Assembly: GCA_022606425.2 (NCBI GenBank)
Contig: JAHDVF020001331.1
Coordinates: 347,527 to 411,526 of the forward strand
Length of the DNA stretch: 64,000 nt
Direction: 5' to 3'
From: Lepidostoma basale
Lineage: Eukaryota > Arthropoda > Insecta > Trichoptera > Lepidostomatidae
The notes beneath the pieces were generated by a model. The model was given only the letters and a program-made list of their open reading frames with translations. It was not told the origin of the DNA and ran no database searches. Shown one piece after another: positions 18,455 to 26,830 of this stretch. Made by a program: the position numbers and the translations under genes. Positions within the stretch are counted from its first letter, which is position 1. Every line of letters begins with the position of its first letter.

Positions 18455-19723
18455 TTGGGTCCTTACATATGAAATTGGCGTTTTGCCGTACTGGCAACTT
18501 TGATCTCCAATATCTTATCTTTGGTTAGGAATTCCAAATTCAAATTTATACAGCTATTTACTCAAGTTTTTGTTGTTTCGAAAATTATAATTTATTTGTT
18601 TTTTCCTTAATTGTTTTTTTTCTTTGCGTCACTCAGTTTACAAAATGGAAAACTTGAAATATCGCGTTATTTACGAGTACGAGTTCCACCGTGGCACCAG
18701 TGCTGCAGAAACGGCTCGAAGGATTAATGATGTGTATGGCGACGGTGCCGCAAAAGAAAACACAGTGCGTTTTTGGTTCCAACGTTTTCGTTCTGAACAA
18801 GCCCCGTGGACGGCCGGAGACCAAAGTTGATAATGAAGAATTGAAGGCTATTATGGAAGCGGATCCATCGCAAACCACGTCCGAGTTAGCTGCAGGCTGC
18901 GGTGTTAGTGATAAAACTGTTTTAATCCACTTGAAGCAAATTGGGAAGGTGAAAAAGCTTGAAAGGTGGGTACCTCACGAATTGAGTGAAGCAAATCAAC
19001 AAACGCGCGTTGACTGCCGCGTTGCATTACTCAACCGGCACAATAATGAAGGGATTTTGAATCGAATCATTACCTGTGATGAAAAGTGGATCCTGTATGA
19101 TAATCGGAAGCGCTCATCGCAATGGCTGAACCCTGCCGAACCAGCCAAACCATGCCCCAAGCGAAAATTGACTCCAAAAAAGTTACTTGTGAGCGTATGG
19201 TGGACTAGTGCTGGTGTCGTTCACTACAGCTTTCTTAAATCTGGCCAGACGATTACGGCAGATGTCTATTGTCAGCAACTGCAAACCATGATGGAAAATC
19301 TAGCTGCTAAACAACCGAGGCTGGTTAATCGCTCTAGGCCACTGCTGCTTCATGATAACGCTAGACCACACACTGCACAACAGACGGCTACCAAATTAGG
19401 AGAGCTTCAATTGAATGTCTAAGACATCCACCGTACTCTCCGGACCTTGCCCCAACAGATTACTATTTTTTTCGAAATTTGGATAATTTCTTGCAAGGGA
19501 AAAAATTCAACTCCGATGGGGCAGTCCAAACCGACTTCAAAGATTTTATTGATTCCCGTCCGAATGGTTTTTTTAGCAAAGGGATCGATGAACTACCTAT
19601 GAGATGGCAAAATTGCATAGATAGCAATGGTACATACTTTGATTAAATAAATATATTATATTAAAAAAAAAAAAAAATTATGTTCCTCCCATACAAAACG
19701 CCAATTTCAATATAAGGACCTAA
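18455..19723 (+). mobile_element. Mariner transposon, nearly full length, TA target duplication
   Basis: Terminal inverted repeats of about 31 bp are visible: left TTGGGTCCTTACATATGAAA then TTGGCGTTTTG (18455-18485), and right CAAAACGCCAATTTCAATAT then AAGGACCTAA (19694-19723). TA dinucleotides flank both sides (18453-18454, 19724-19725). The 1,269-bp length fits the usual 1.25-1.3 kb of mariners. The element carries one transposase gene with frameshifts and a poly(A) stretch at 19663-19676. Confidence 0.95.
18645..19646 (+). pseudogene. Mariner transposase, frameshifted
   Basis: It would catalyse cut-and-paste transposition by a D,D34D nuclease. The first frame (ATG at 18645) gives MENLKYRVIYEYEFHRGTSA, AETARRINDVYGDGAAKENT and VRFWFQRFRS, the N-terminal helix-turn-helix DNA-binding part. 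Comparison with the usual family spacing suggests about 17 nt missing near 18795, shifting the frame. The second frame carries TSELAAGCGVSDKTVLIHLK, WVPHE, ITCDEKWILYDN (first Asp) and LLLHDNARPHTA (second Asp). It then shifts again near 19415 to RHPPYSPDLAPTDYYFF (third Asp) and ends GTYFD at 19646. All three catalytic Asp codons persist, but one polypeptide cannot be made. Confidence 0.93.
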
Positions 19724-19725
19724 TA

Positions 19726-20021
19726 TTATTATTCTGAAAAATTATCCCCGGCCATCACTGGAAACTTGGTGCCTAGTTTCAGGATAAAAAATTACTATTG
19801 TTTGTTTGTTAAACTGGATTGTACGTTGGGAAGAAAAAGTCTTGGGAATATCCCAAATTGTAAAAAAAGTTCACGGAATATACATACATATTTTATATCG
19901 TGCGGGTTCCTTAGGAAAAAGTTCGCAAGCTCGCGTGCTAAGACTTCGGTATTTCTCACTTTTTTGCGACCGCACTGTAGTTGCTGGCTACAGAGCGTTT
20001 CGAAAAATATTAGTTATTAAA
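19726..20021. other. Flank of the mariner, unidentified
   Basis: Short overlapping frames of 75-84 codons with no recognised product. This sequence and 18330-18452 form the mariner's target context. Confidence 0.35.
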
Positions 20022-20758
20022 CTAACTAACTAACTAACTAACCATCACGCCGTCTCCCCGAAGGGGTAGGCAGAAAGAATGGACTGCCACACCTTTCTTT
20101 CCTGACATATTTCTCTCGCTTCCTCAACATTCATACATCGTGTCATGCACGCACGTCGATTTCTCTGACTCCTCACATGGCCGATATTCAATATTTGATT
20201 TATTTGATCGTGCCAAGTTTTCCTCGGTCTTCCTCTATTTCTGGTACCATTTACATCATTACCATATAATTTTTTTATCATTCTTTCTTCATTCATTCTT
20301 TCCATATGTCCAAACCATCTTAATGATCCTTTCATTATTTTGTTCATGACACCATCATTCGCACCGCATTCACTTCTTATATTCTCATTCGACACTCTAT
20401 CATACACAGAGTATCCACACATTCGTCTAAGAGATCTCATTTCTACTGCATTTATTCTGCTTTCATCCTTCTTTTGCCAGTTCCATGCTTCGCTTCCATA
20501 CATAAGGGTCGGTAGAAGAACACCATTGTGCACTGCCATTCTAGCTTTTTTGGATAGGTTTTTGTTTGCGATGACAACTTTAAGTGCACCATTCACTTTG
20601 TTGCCTGCCCCAAACCTTCTTTCAATATCCCTCTTCACTCTCCCATCTCTTGTAAACATACTACCTAAATACACAAACTCAACTACTTGCTCCAAATTTT
20701 CACCATTCACGCTAATGTTGCAGACTGTCATGGTTTCTTCCTTTTCAAAAATCATTAT
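20022..20758 (-). mobile_element. LINE family A 3' half, best preserved in the window
   Basis: The plus strand opens with AAACTAACTAACTAACTAAC, i.e. a (TTAG)n tail, then the canonical CCATCACGCCGTCTCCCC end. The copy is truncated at about 20758, at the point where the A element at 62.1-64 kb is still open. The overlapping 105 bp differ by about one base, so both copies are young relative to the rest. Confidence 0.9.
20045..20755 (-). pseudogene. Family A RT C-terminal ORF fragment (236 codons)
   Basis: Uninterrupted frame MIFEKEETMTVCNISVNGEN, LEQVVEFVYLGSMFTRDGRV, KRDIERRFGAGNKVNGALKV, LPTLMYGSEAWNWQKKDESR, VEMRSLRRMCGYSVYDRVSN, KGSLRWFGHMERMNEERMIK, RGRPRKTWHDQINQILNIGH, RACMTRCMNVEEAREICQER, SILSAYPFGETA. 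It starts just downstream of the YADD palm motif and covers thumb and C-terminal domain. The Met is internal to the original protein. Intact only because it is recent; it lacks the catalytic palm and the endonuclease. Confidence 0.88.
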
Positions 20759-20894
20759 TATGTTTGAATAAATAAAAAATCACTTTTTAATTCTAGAGAT
20801 ATTTCGGTCCTTATTTGGTCCTTCTTCTTGTTCAACAAATTGTTAAAAATTGTGCTTAGAAGAACGGCCTAATAAGGATCGAAATATCTAAATA

Positions 20895-21118
20895 AATCGT
20901 GGCAGAATGGTACAGCTCTGGCTTCCATATCGAAGGTCCCGGGTTCAATTCCCGGCGATGGCAGTGTGATTGTCACACTGTCTTTGGCCTGGTGTAGAAT
21001 TCACGTGACAGTAAAATGGCGATAGATTGGCTACCTATCACATGTCACGAGAATCAATATAATAGCTAAAAAATAATTGTATACAGTAAATTGGGTTCAA
21101 ACAACCTGTTGTATACAT
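20895..21118 (+). mobile_element. SINE1, variant tRNA head
   Basis: The head reads GTGGCAGAATGGTACAGCTC, then CTGGCTTCCATATCG and the B-box-like GGGTTCAATTCCCGG. The SINE1 body follows (GGCAGTGTGATTGTCACACT, AAAATGGCGATAGATT, CACATGTCACGAGAATC) and it ends in an A-rich tail. Its head differs from the other copies around the anticodon position (CTTCCAT here, CTGCCAC elsewhere). Confidence 0.8.
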
Positions 21119-21127
21119 AAAAAAAAA

Positions 21128-21335
21128 AATAACCAACTAACTAACCATCACCCCGTTTCCCTGAAGGGGTAGGCAGATAGGGTGGATCGCCCCATTGTTC
21201 TATCCTCACATAACTCTCGCGCCTGTTCTACATTCACTTACATTCATATTAGACAAATTAAGAACTTTTTATTAGAAGTCGGAAGAATCGAAGTACGTGT
21301 ATGACTCGCTGTATGAATGTGAAGCTAGAAATATG
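21128..21335. mobile_element. LINE A scraps in opposite orientations
   Basis: 21128-21245 is an A 3' end on the minus strand (AACCAACTAACTAACCATCA). 21262-21335 reads on the plus strand as RSRKNRSTCMTRCMNV-like. Both belong to the same C-terminal block, so this is probably a 5'-inverted or fold-back copy. Confidence 0.55.
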
Positions 21336-21337
21336 AC

Positions 21338-21605
21338 GACCTGTGTGGTCGAGTGGTAAGTACTTTGACTGCCACCCCGAAGGTTCCGAGTTCGATTCCG
21401 GGCAATGGCAGTGTGATTGTCATACTATTTTTGGCTGGTGCAGAGTTCACGTAACACAAAAATGGCGATAGATTAACTACCTACTACATGTCACGAGAAT
21501 CGATATGATATACCCTTTGCATCGATTTGGCTCGCGCTGTAATGATGTAAAGAGCGTTTCAATAAAAATAATAATAATAATAATAAAAACAATAATAATG
21601 GATAA
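21338..21605 (+). mobile_element. SINE1, full length
   Basis: tRNA-like head with A box TGGTCGAGTGG and B box GAGTTCGATTCCGG (RNA polymerase III internal promoter), a body GGCAGTGTGATTGTCATACT, GATAGATTAACTACCTAC, CACGAGAATCGATATGATA, then CCTTTGCATCGATTTGGCTC and GCTGTAATGATGTAAAGAGC and an (AAT)n tail. The last 65 bp are shared with LINE G' at 3938-4010, the expected mobilising partner. Confidence 0.85.
21345..21410 (+). promoter_or_regulatory. Internal RNA polymerase III promoter of SINE1 (A and B boxes)
   Basis: A box TGGTCGAGTGG at about 21348 and B box GTTCGATTCCGG at about 21391 are spaced as in a tRNA gene. Known tRNA-derived SINEs are transcribed from such boxes; activity here is inferred. 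Confidence 0.55.
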
Positions 21606-21660
21606 AATAATAATACACTTTTAGTAATTTGTATTAACACCACTTTATTTGTTAACACCA

Positions 21661-21690
21661 CCGGTTTCGCTCCCGCCGAAGCTTCGTCAG
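21661..21690 (-). other. CTGACGA...GAAACCGGT stem-loop (type b)
   Basis: Minus strand: CTGACGA, A, GCTTC-GGCG-GGAGC, GAAACCGGT. A 5-bp stem sits between CTGANGA and GAAA as in stem II of hammerhead ribozymes, with one extra A. Stems I and III and the cleavage site were not found. A second copy is at 41194-41223. Confidence 0.5.
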
Positions 21691-21699
21691 GATGAGAGA

Positions 21700-22090
21700 G
21701 ATAAAACTAAATATAAAATCAGAGAACAGCCTATGAAGAAATAAACATAATGTGGAGGAGAGAAAGAGCGGAGGGAAGAGAAAGTGGGCGCGGACGAATA
21801 GACTGTTAAAACGGTGAGTCATGCTCATTAGGGGAAAATTGTGGATAATTTCTAATTCAGATTTTAGTGGCAGACAGGGGAGTTAAATTCTCTATTGTAT
21901 TTTTATATTTTTAAGGGAATAGTTAAACTTATTTACAATGGGGAACATTGCTAGAATGGGACTATGGGAAAGATTAGTTTGATTATTAATTAAGGGTAGA
22001 TTATTGTTTAGGGCTTTCTTAATTTCTAATGCTTTATATTATTATTTTGTTTTACAATGTCACACCACAAATTAAGTGTTTTATACGAAA
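21700..22090. other. Interval without recognised gene
   Basis: A purine-rich stretch (21740-21800) and AT-rich sequence. No frame of interest and no repeat matched elsewhere in the window. Confidence 0.35.
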
Positions 22091-22094
22091 TTTT

Positions 22095-22180
22095 AAATAA
22101 TAATAATGTGTCAGGATATAGAAGTATGGCTGTCAGTTCTCTCTGCCTACCCTTTCAGCGAATCGGCGTGATGGTTTGTA
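22095..22180 (+). mobile_element. LINE A 3' terminal scrap
   Basis: GTGTCAGGATATAGAAGTAT, CTCTCTGCCTACCCTTTCAG and GGCGTGATGGTTTG correspond to the last 85 bp of family A. Confidence 0.6.
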
Positions 22181-22557
22181 ATTGCTTTTGTTGTCGATTA
22201 TTCGAATTAGAAAATTATATATCTCATTACCAAAATCAAAATCAGTATAAACGATTAAATTACTTATATTTTCAATATACTCGTACTGTGAACATTGTTT
22301 GCGATCACACTGTGAAAATATTTTTCCCATAGAGAAAATTCTAGTCGCGATTTTTCTCATAACGCGAATTTAATAACCAATAAGATGCAGGCTCACATGC
22401 GGTAAAAACTTTTTCATCTTTAATTTGAATTTTTAAAATTGGAACATGAATGGGTTCAATATTTATACAAGTTTCTTTTTCAATGAGCGAAACGGTTTAA
22501 TGATTTTATTTAAAAGTAGGGGAAAGAAGTCGAGAGAAATAACTAAGAACAATTATT

Positions 22558-22625
22558 TTGGTTTCCCCGAAGGGGTAGGCAAAGATGATGGACCGCCACA
22601 CTCTTCAATCCGATTCAACTTCTTG
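22558..22625 (-). mobile_element. LINE A 3' terminal scrap
   Basis: TTTCCCCGAAGGGGTAGGCA and GATGGACCGCCACACTCTTC match the reverse complement of the family A end; the tail itself is missing. Confidence 0.6.
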
Positions 22626-22654
22626 AACAACGATGTTTCTTGAACAACGATGTC

Positions 22655-22796
22655 TTCTTCTTCCTGGCGCTATCCCAATTCATCGTCTTGACTGTTGGGA
22701 TCGGCTCTTCTCGATCTTAGACTGTACCTCGCACGGTTCTGAGTATCGCCTTCACTCAAGCCATTTCTCCGCAAGACGCTATTACACTGAATCATC
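22655..22796 (-). mobile_element. Retroelement J 3' end with (GAA)n tail
   Basis: The plus strand begins TCTTCTTCTTCCTGGCGCTA and contains CCCAATTCATCGTCTTGACT and GTTGGGATCGGCTCTTCTCG. It looks like another (GAA)n-tailed element end on the minus strand; I do not recognise its protein. It abuts the L2/CR1-like fragment. Confidence 0.4.
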
Positions 22797-23260
22797 CATA
22801 ATAATAATAATAATGTGCTAACTTTTATAGCGCCGGTTTTGTGATGTAATCACCTTAAGACGTGTTTTAAATCTAAAAATCAAAATTTTCGCGATCGGTT
22901 AAAAAATATAGTAGAACAAAGTATAAATGTTTAAAATGGGTTTGAAATATTATAAATATGGGTTTTCAGTTTAGATCTGAAATCTGTTGGATCATTTATG
23001 CCTCTGAGGAGTGAAGGGAGATTGTTCCAAGCTGATGGACCGGCTACCGCGAACGCTCGATCCACGAAATTTCTACTGGGGCAACGCTTCGGCTCAACTA
23101 ATCTTCCTATTGCCGAGGAGTTCGCCGAGCGAAGTGTGGATTTCCTTGTATTTAGGCTGTCCGTTATACAGAGTTCAGATATATAGCTTGGTGCCATTCC
23201 ATGTAGCGCTTTGAAAACTGTCCAGCAGAGTTTATAGTCCTCGTGTTCATATCCATGTGT
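22797..23260 (-). mobile_element. L2/CR1-like LINE 3' end with (ATT)n tail
   Basis: Minus-strand frame 22931-23197 reads MAPSYISELCITDSLNTRKS, RSANSSAIGRLVEPKRCPSR, VDRAFAVAGPSAWNNLPSLL and FRSKLKTHIYNISNPF, the C-terminal end typical of L2/CR1-group RT proteins (FAVAGPSAWNNLP block). The 3' UTR contains GGCGCTATAAAAG (reverse of 22826-22838) and ends in (ATT)n (plus strand AATAATAATAATAAT at 22798). Relatives at 31489 and 54535. Confidence 0.75.
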
Positions 23261-23264
23261 TCAT

Positions 23265-23452
23265 CCAGGTCTTCTTCTTGATGGTTGATGAGGAAGACTC
23301 ACAGACAAAGCTCTGTTTACTGTGTGGTCTGGTGGTCTCCGTTTTATATGCCCGTACCATCTCATCTGCCTTTCTTCTAGCTTACTATTTATATCCGTAA
23401 CACCCAGACTACCGCGAATGCGTGAACTTGTTATTTTATCTCTAACCTATAG
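23265..23452 (-). mobile_element. LINE family K fragment
   Basis: Minus strand: VRDKITSSRIRGSLGVTDIN, SKLEERQMRWYGHIKRRPPD, HHTVNRALSVSL. This is an RTE-like C-terminal domain distinct from A-F. A TCTTCTTCTTG tail is at about 23270. Seen once. Confidence 0.65.
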
Positions 23453-23454
23453 CT

Positions 23455-24260
23455 TATAGGAGGTCATCTGGGGTACACCCCAGATAGTTAGAAAGTTTCA
23501 ATCCTGGGATTGGTTTGCAGCAATTTCTTCTATTCTTCTCTTCCATTCTTCCCTGTCTTGTGCGGCTCTTTTGAAATCTGCATATGATGAGCAGCGCACG
23601 TCCACCAATAGGTCCTCCAGGTACTCTCGGCGTGGGCGTCCCCTGGAGTCTGTCCCCTCGGTCATACCCTCCATTATGGCATGCAAGAGACCTTTTTGGC
23701 GTATTACATGGCCGATCCATCTTGCACGCCTTTCGGACAAGGTCCTGAGCAGGTGCCTTCCTCCTTCGATTCTTTGAAGAACCTCCTCATTCGTGATGTG
23801 GTCTCTCCAGGAAATTTCTAATACTCTTCTATAGGACCACATCTCAAAAGCCTCTAGTCTCCGTTTATCTCTTTCGGATAGGCACCATGTCTCGCAGCCG
23901 TACATCAAGATACTCCATACATAAGTTTTGATGAGGAGTATTTTCAGTTTTAGGTCTATATTATTTGATTCTATTATTTTCGACCTTTTATTAAATGCAA
24001 GCCTAGCCTGATGTATACGGCTGTCGACCTCGCTCTTAGACCGACCGTCCCATGTTATTTTGCTCCCGAGGTAGACAAACTCCTTGGTGTTCTTTAGTGG
24101 AACTCCTGACATCACTACTCTCATCTGATGTTGCGTTCGGCCTACAGTCAGCAGCTTTGTTTTGTCTTTATTTATCTTCATGTTGTAGTTATTTTGTAGA
24201 ATGCTTTGAGTAGTTGTTAAGGCCTCTTGCAGTTATTCTTCATTTTCAGCAAAGACCATG
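23455..24260 (-). mobile_element. LINE family E 3' half
   Basis: This is the longest E copy. It runs from just downstream of YADD (MVFAENEE-like, stop, LQEALTTTQSIL) to the end IEEIAANQSQD and a 3' UTR. The UTR contains a perfect hairpin at 23466-23485 (ATCTGGGGT/ACCCCAGAT). It is truncated next to an H fragment. Confidence 0.85.
23498..24181 (-). pseudogene. Family E RT C-terminal ORF fragment (227 residues)
   Basis: Uninterrupted: MKINKDKTKLLTVGRTQHQM, VPLKNTKEFVYLGSKITWDG, SEVDSRIHQARLAFNKRSKI, IKTYVWSILMYGCETWCLSE, RLEAFEMWSYRRVLEISWRD, EEVLQRIEGGRHLLRTLSER, RARWIGHVIRQKGLLHAIME, REYLEDLLVDVRCSSYADFK, REEWKRRIEEIAANQSQD. These are the thumb region and C-terminal domain of an RTE-type polyprotein without RT catalytic motifs. 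The Met is internal. Confidence 0.85.
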
Positions 24261-24265
24261 ACCAC

Positions 24266-24478
24266 CTAAGCATTCGCATTTTTGCTGTTTCCAGTTGCCC
24301 AGTGAAGCCGCCGTACATTGTCCAACACTCGGAGCCGTACATAATTGCAGGTCTGACAATAGTCTGGTATACTTAATTTTAGTTTTACAAGCTTTTTTGG
24401 GTCATATAACACTCCTGTCATAGATCTAAATTTCAGCCACCCCAATCCTATTCTGTGATCAACATCCGCTGCACAACC
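24266..24478 (-). mobile_element. LINE family H fragment (RT thumb)
   Basis: Minus strand: GGCAADVDHRIGLGWLKFRS, MTGVLYDPKKLVKLKLSIPD, YCQTCNYVRLRVLD. It recalls the common RTE stretch DVxHRIxxGWxKWRxxxGVLCD. Seen once and truncated at both ends. Confidence 0.6.
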
Positions 24479-24489
24479 TCCGTAATTTT

Positions 24490-24565
24490 TTATTTTTTTT
24501 AGATTTTCACCATTCAGGCTAATGTTGCAGACTGTTATGATTTTTTCTGTATTTACATACATCAG
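24490..24565 (-). mobile_element. LINE A scrap (VCNISLNGENL)
   Basis: The minus strand gives ITVCNISLNGENLKKI, equivalent to MTVCNISVNGENLEQV of the A copies at 20.7 and 63.9 kb. It marks a recombination point with fragment H in the same frame (24266-24712). Confidence 0.65.
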
Positions 24566-24571
24566 TATGAT

Positions 24572-24802
24572 AACCATCAGAAGATGTCGTGCGATGCGGA
24601 AGACTGAGAAGACGCTACTGGAGAGATCATGTGGAAAGAGCATGTTCTGAAGGAGTGATAAAAATAGCCGCAAATAAAGTACCAACAGGAAATCGATCTG
24701 CCGGAAGACCACCTAAAAGTTGGACATCTGCATCCCAGGAACAGGCATCGAGAAATAACAGGGCACAGTCCTAAATAAAGCAGAAGAAGAAGAAGAATTA
24801 TG
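24572..24802 (+). mobile_element. LINE family D 3' end with (GAA)n tail
   Basis: Plus strand: MRCGRLRRRYWRDHVERACS, IAANKVPTGNRSAGRPPKSW, TSASQEQASRNNRAQS, then stop and (GAA)n at 24783-24797. An internal deletion precedes it. Confidence 0.75.
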
Positions 24803-25515
24803 ATAACCGATTGAAATATGTCTATTTTAAAATGTAAGCAAGGTGTCGTGTTTTCTATTACATTGTTAAGGGCAGTATCACGAAAGGCGTTATGGATTTC
24901 ATTACTTATAAAGGTCAGTATAAAAACACACGTTATACTCAAGTATTGATATTAATTATTGCATTGCCTTGGACTGGTCGCAATGAAAACGTGTTGGCTC
25001 CTGTGCAGAACATGTTTTGCCGGATGCGATTGTCTTTAGGGTTATTCATAGTACTTACAACATTCAACATCGCGATAGTAAAAGCAGTCATGTATATAAA
25101 TACAGGTTCTTTTTAGTGCTTGCATAATATCTGTACTTGAGAGCAATAAAGTTTTATTTGAATTTCAGTCCGAAATGACTTCATATAATGATCTTCTTCT
25201 TAGTTTACGTCGTATGACCTCTTTATAACGGTTAGTTATCTTAGGATGATGATGTCCAGCCATGTCTCCGTCTGTTTTCTTATTAATGTAATCTACTTCC
25301 TGTTATTGTTTATCATTTTTAATTTATTATGTTTCATCGTTTTTGACTCTGTTATGACGGAAACACATAGAAACAATAGAACAAGGCCAATTACATGCTA
25401 CCACAAGTTTAAATGATAAGAGGAGTTAACAGTACATACTAGTTAATCGAAATTGAAAATTAAACTAGATTCAAACAAGTGAATTACAATAATTAAACAA
25501 AATTAAATTATATAT
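24803..25515. other. Interval without recognised gene
   Basis: One plus-strand frame of 74 codons (24892-25116) has no recognised product. AATAAA occurs at 25145 but no gene can be attached to it. A TCTTCTTCTTA stretch at 25193 may be a decayed LINE tail. Confidence 0.35.
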
Positions 25516-25518
25516 GAT

Positions 25519-25655
25519 AAACTAACTAACTATCCAACCATCCCACTGTCTCCTCGAAGGGGTAGGGAGAAAGAATGGACTGCCACACTTTTCTTTTTTG
25601 ATATATTTCTCAAATAGCTTCCTCAGCGTTCATACATCGTGTCATACATACAAAT
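25519..25655 (-). mobile_element. LINE A 3' scrap with (TTAG)n tail
   Basis: TAAACTAACTAACTATCCAA followed by CTCCTCGAAGGGGTAGGGAG and ATACATCGTGTCATACAT: the reverse complement of the last 130 bp of A. Confidence 0.7.
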
Positions 25656-25828
25656 ATAATATAACAACTGACATAAAACTAAATATTGAATTAAATAAAG
25701 TAAGAAAATTATGGTTTCAGTGTATGATATATAGGTACACAAAAGGAGGCCAAATTTTGCATACATAAGATCTACTTTTTATAATTAATACGAAGGAAAA
25801 CTTCTATTTTCTAGATGTTTATTATTAT

Positions 25829-26079
25829 TATTATTATTATTTTGTTGAATCACTCTTTACATCATGACAGCATAAGTCAAATCGATGTAAAGGGTATTAT
25901 AGCTATCATAGTGATTCTCGTGACATGCGATAGGTAGCTAATCTATCGCCATTTTATTGTCAAGTGAATTATGCACCAGACCAAAGACAGTGTGACAATT
26001 ACACTGCCATTGCCGGGAGTCAAACCTGGAACCTTCGGGGTGGCAGTCAAAGTACTCACCACTCGGCCACGAAGGTCGC
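25829..26079 (-). mobile_element. SINE1 copy
   Basis: The plus strand begins with (ATT)n and TTGTTGAATCACTCTTTACA (the tail) and ends ACTCGGCCACGAAGGTC (the tRNA head in reverse). Body blocks are TGACATGCGATAGGTAGC and TGCCATTGCCGGGAGTC. Complete but diverged. Confidence 0.8.
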
Positions 26080-26175
26080 ATGGGAATGACATGAATGACA
26101 TTTCATTACTATAAAATACAATAAAACGTTTAGAAAACTGTCCCTTGAGTTCAACAATCTATTTATGTTATTATA

Positions 26176-26250
26176 ACTAACTAACTAACTAACCATCACG
26201 CCGTCTCCCCGAAAGGGTAGGCAGAAAGAATGGAGTGTCACACTTTTTAT
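26176..26250 (-). mobile_element. LINE A 3' scrap with (TTAG)n tail
   Basis: ACTAACTAACTAACTAACCA then CACGCCGTCTCCCCGAAAGG to TGGAGTGTCACACTTTT, only about 75 bp of the A end. Confidence 0.75.
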
Positions 26251-26253
26251 GTT

Positions 26254-26322
26254 ATTATTACTTTCATTATTTTGTTGAATCGTTCTTTACATTATTACAG
26301 CGCGAGCTAAATCGATATCAAA
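26254..26322 (-). mobile_element. SINE1 3' part, split copy (piece 1)
   Basis: CATTATTTTGTTGAATCGTT and CTTTACATTATTACAGCGCG ending at AAATCGAT: the SINE1 3' end interrupted at 26322 by a CR1 insertion. It continues at 26750 and 27526. Confidence 0.7.
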
Positions 26323-26745
26323 TCAAATCAGTTTATTCCATCAATAGACATTACAAAATAAAGGTTTAAGGCATATATTGAGAACCGGTAAAATAATGTA
26401 TTATATATAGTATACTACCAAAAACGCATGAGAGATGGTTCGACATTAGGAAGACGAGATACTTTCCAAAATCAAGAGTATTTGCCTTCACGAATATGAA
26501 AGACGTCGATCTCCGAGGAGACCGCGTTCTGCAGATTAATTGCTCTTCCCACCGGTGTCACCAGAGGCAGGTGGGTTCTGGCGGCCGATAGATAAAACAA
26601 TCTATGCTCTCGCTGTCGGAGATATCTATCAGGGACAAAAAGACCAACACCCTCCAGCACGGCCGAGTTCGCAAAATATCCCTCGAATAATCTGAAGAAA
26701 TGGGTTACAAGATGCCCATCTCTTCGAAGCTGCAGAGAGTATAAG
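26323..26745 (-). mobile_element. CR1-like LINE G inserted into SINE1
   Basis: The plus strand starts ATCAAATCAAATCAGTTTAT (the (TTTGA)n tail in reverse) and continues through the G 3' UTR. Minus-strand coding includes LFVPDRYLRQREHRLFYLSA, ARTHLPLVTPVGRAINLQNA and VSSEIDVFHIREGKYS (frame 26472-26660). Confidence 0.8.
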
Positions 26746-26749
26746 GATA

Positions 26750-26830
26750 ATATATGAGTAATATAAAGAGTACAGCTATCACATTGATTTTCGAGACATG
26801 TGATGGGTAGCTAATCTATCGTCATTTTAT
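26750..26830 (-). mobile_element. SINE1 split copy (piece 2)
   Basis: AGTACAGCTATCACATTGAT, CGAGACATGTGATGGGTAG and CTAATCTATCGTCATTTTAT are the middle of SINE1, cut at CATTTTAT by the following A insertion. Confidence 0.7.

Noticed and set aside
20022..20043. TTAG repeats as telomeric (TTAGG) sequence
   Set aside because: The unit is TTAG, is only 3-6 units long, and always follows the same LINE A end GGCGTGATGG. It is a retrotransposon tail.
20045..20755. A functional 236-residue gene
   Set aside because: The frame begins inside the RT of LINE A and lacks catalytic motifs; it is open because the insertion is young.
21338..21410. tRNA genes at 20895 and 21338
   Set aside because: A and B boxes are present but the acceptor and anticodon stems do not pair, and both run into the same SINE body and tail.
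25145..25150. AATAAA as a gene polyadenylation signal
   Set aside because: No coding sequence or transcript evidence can be attached; such hexamers are frequent by chance in AT-rich DNA.
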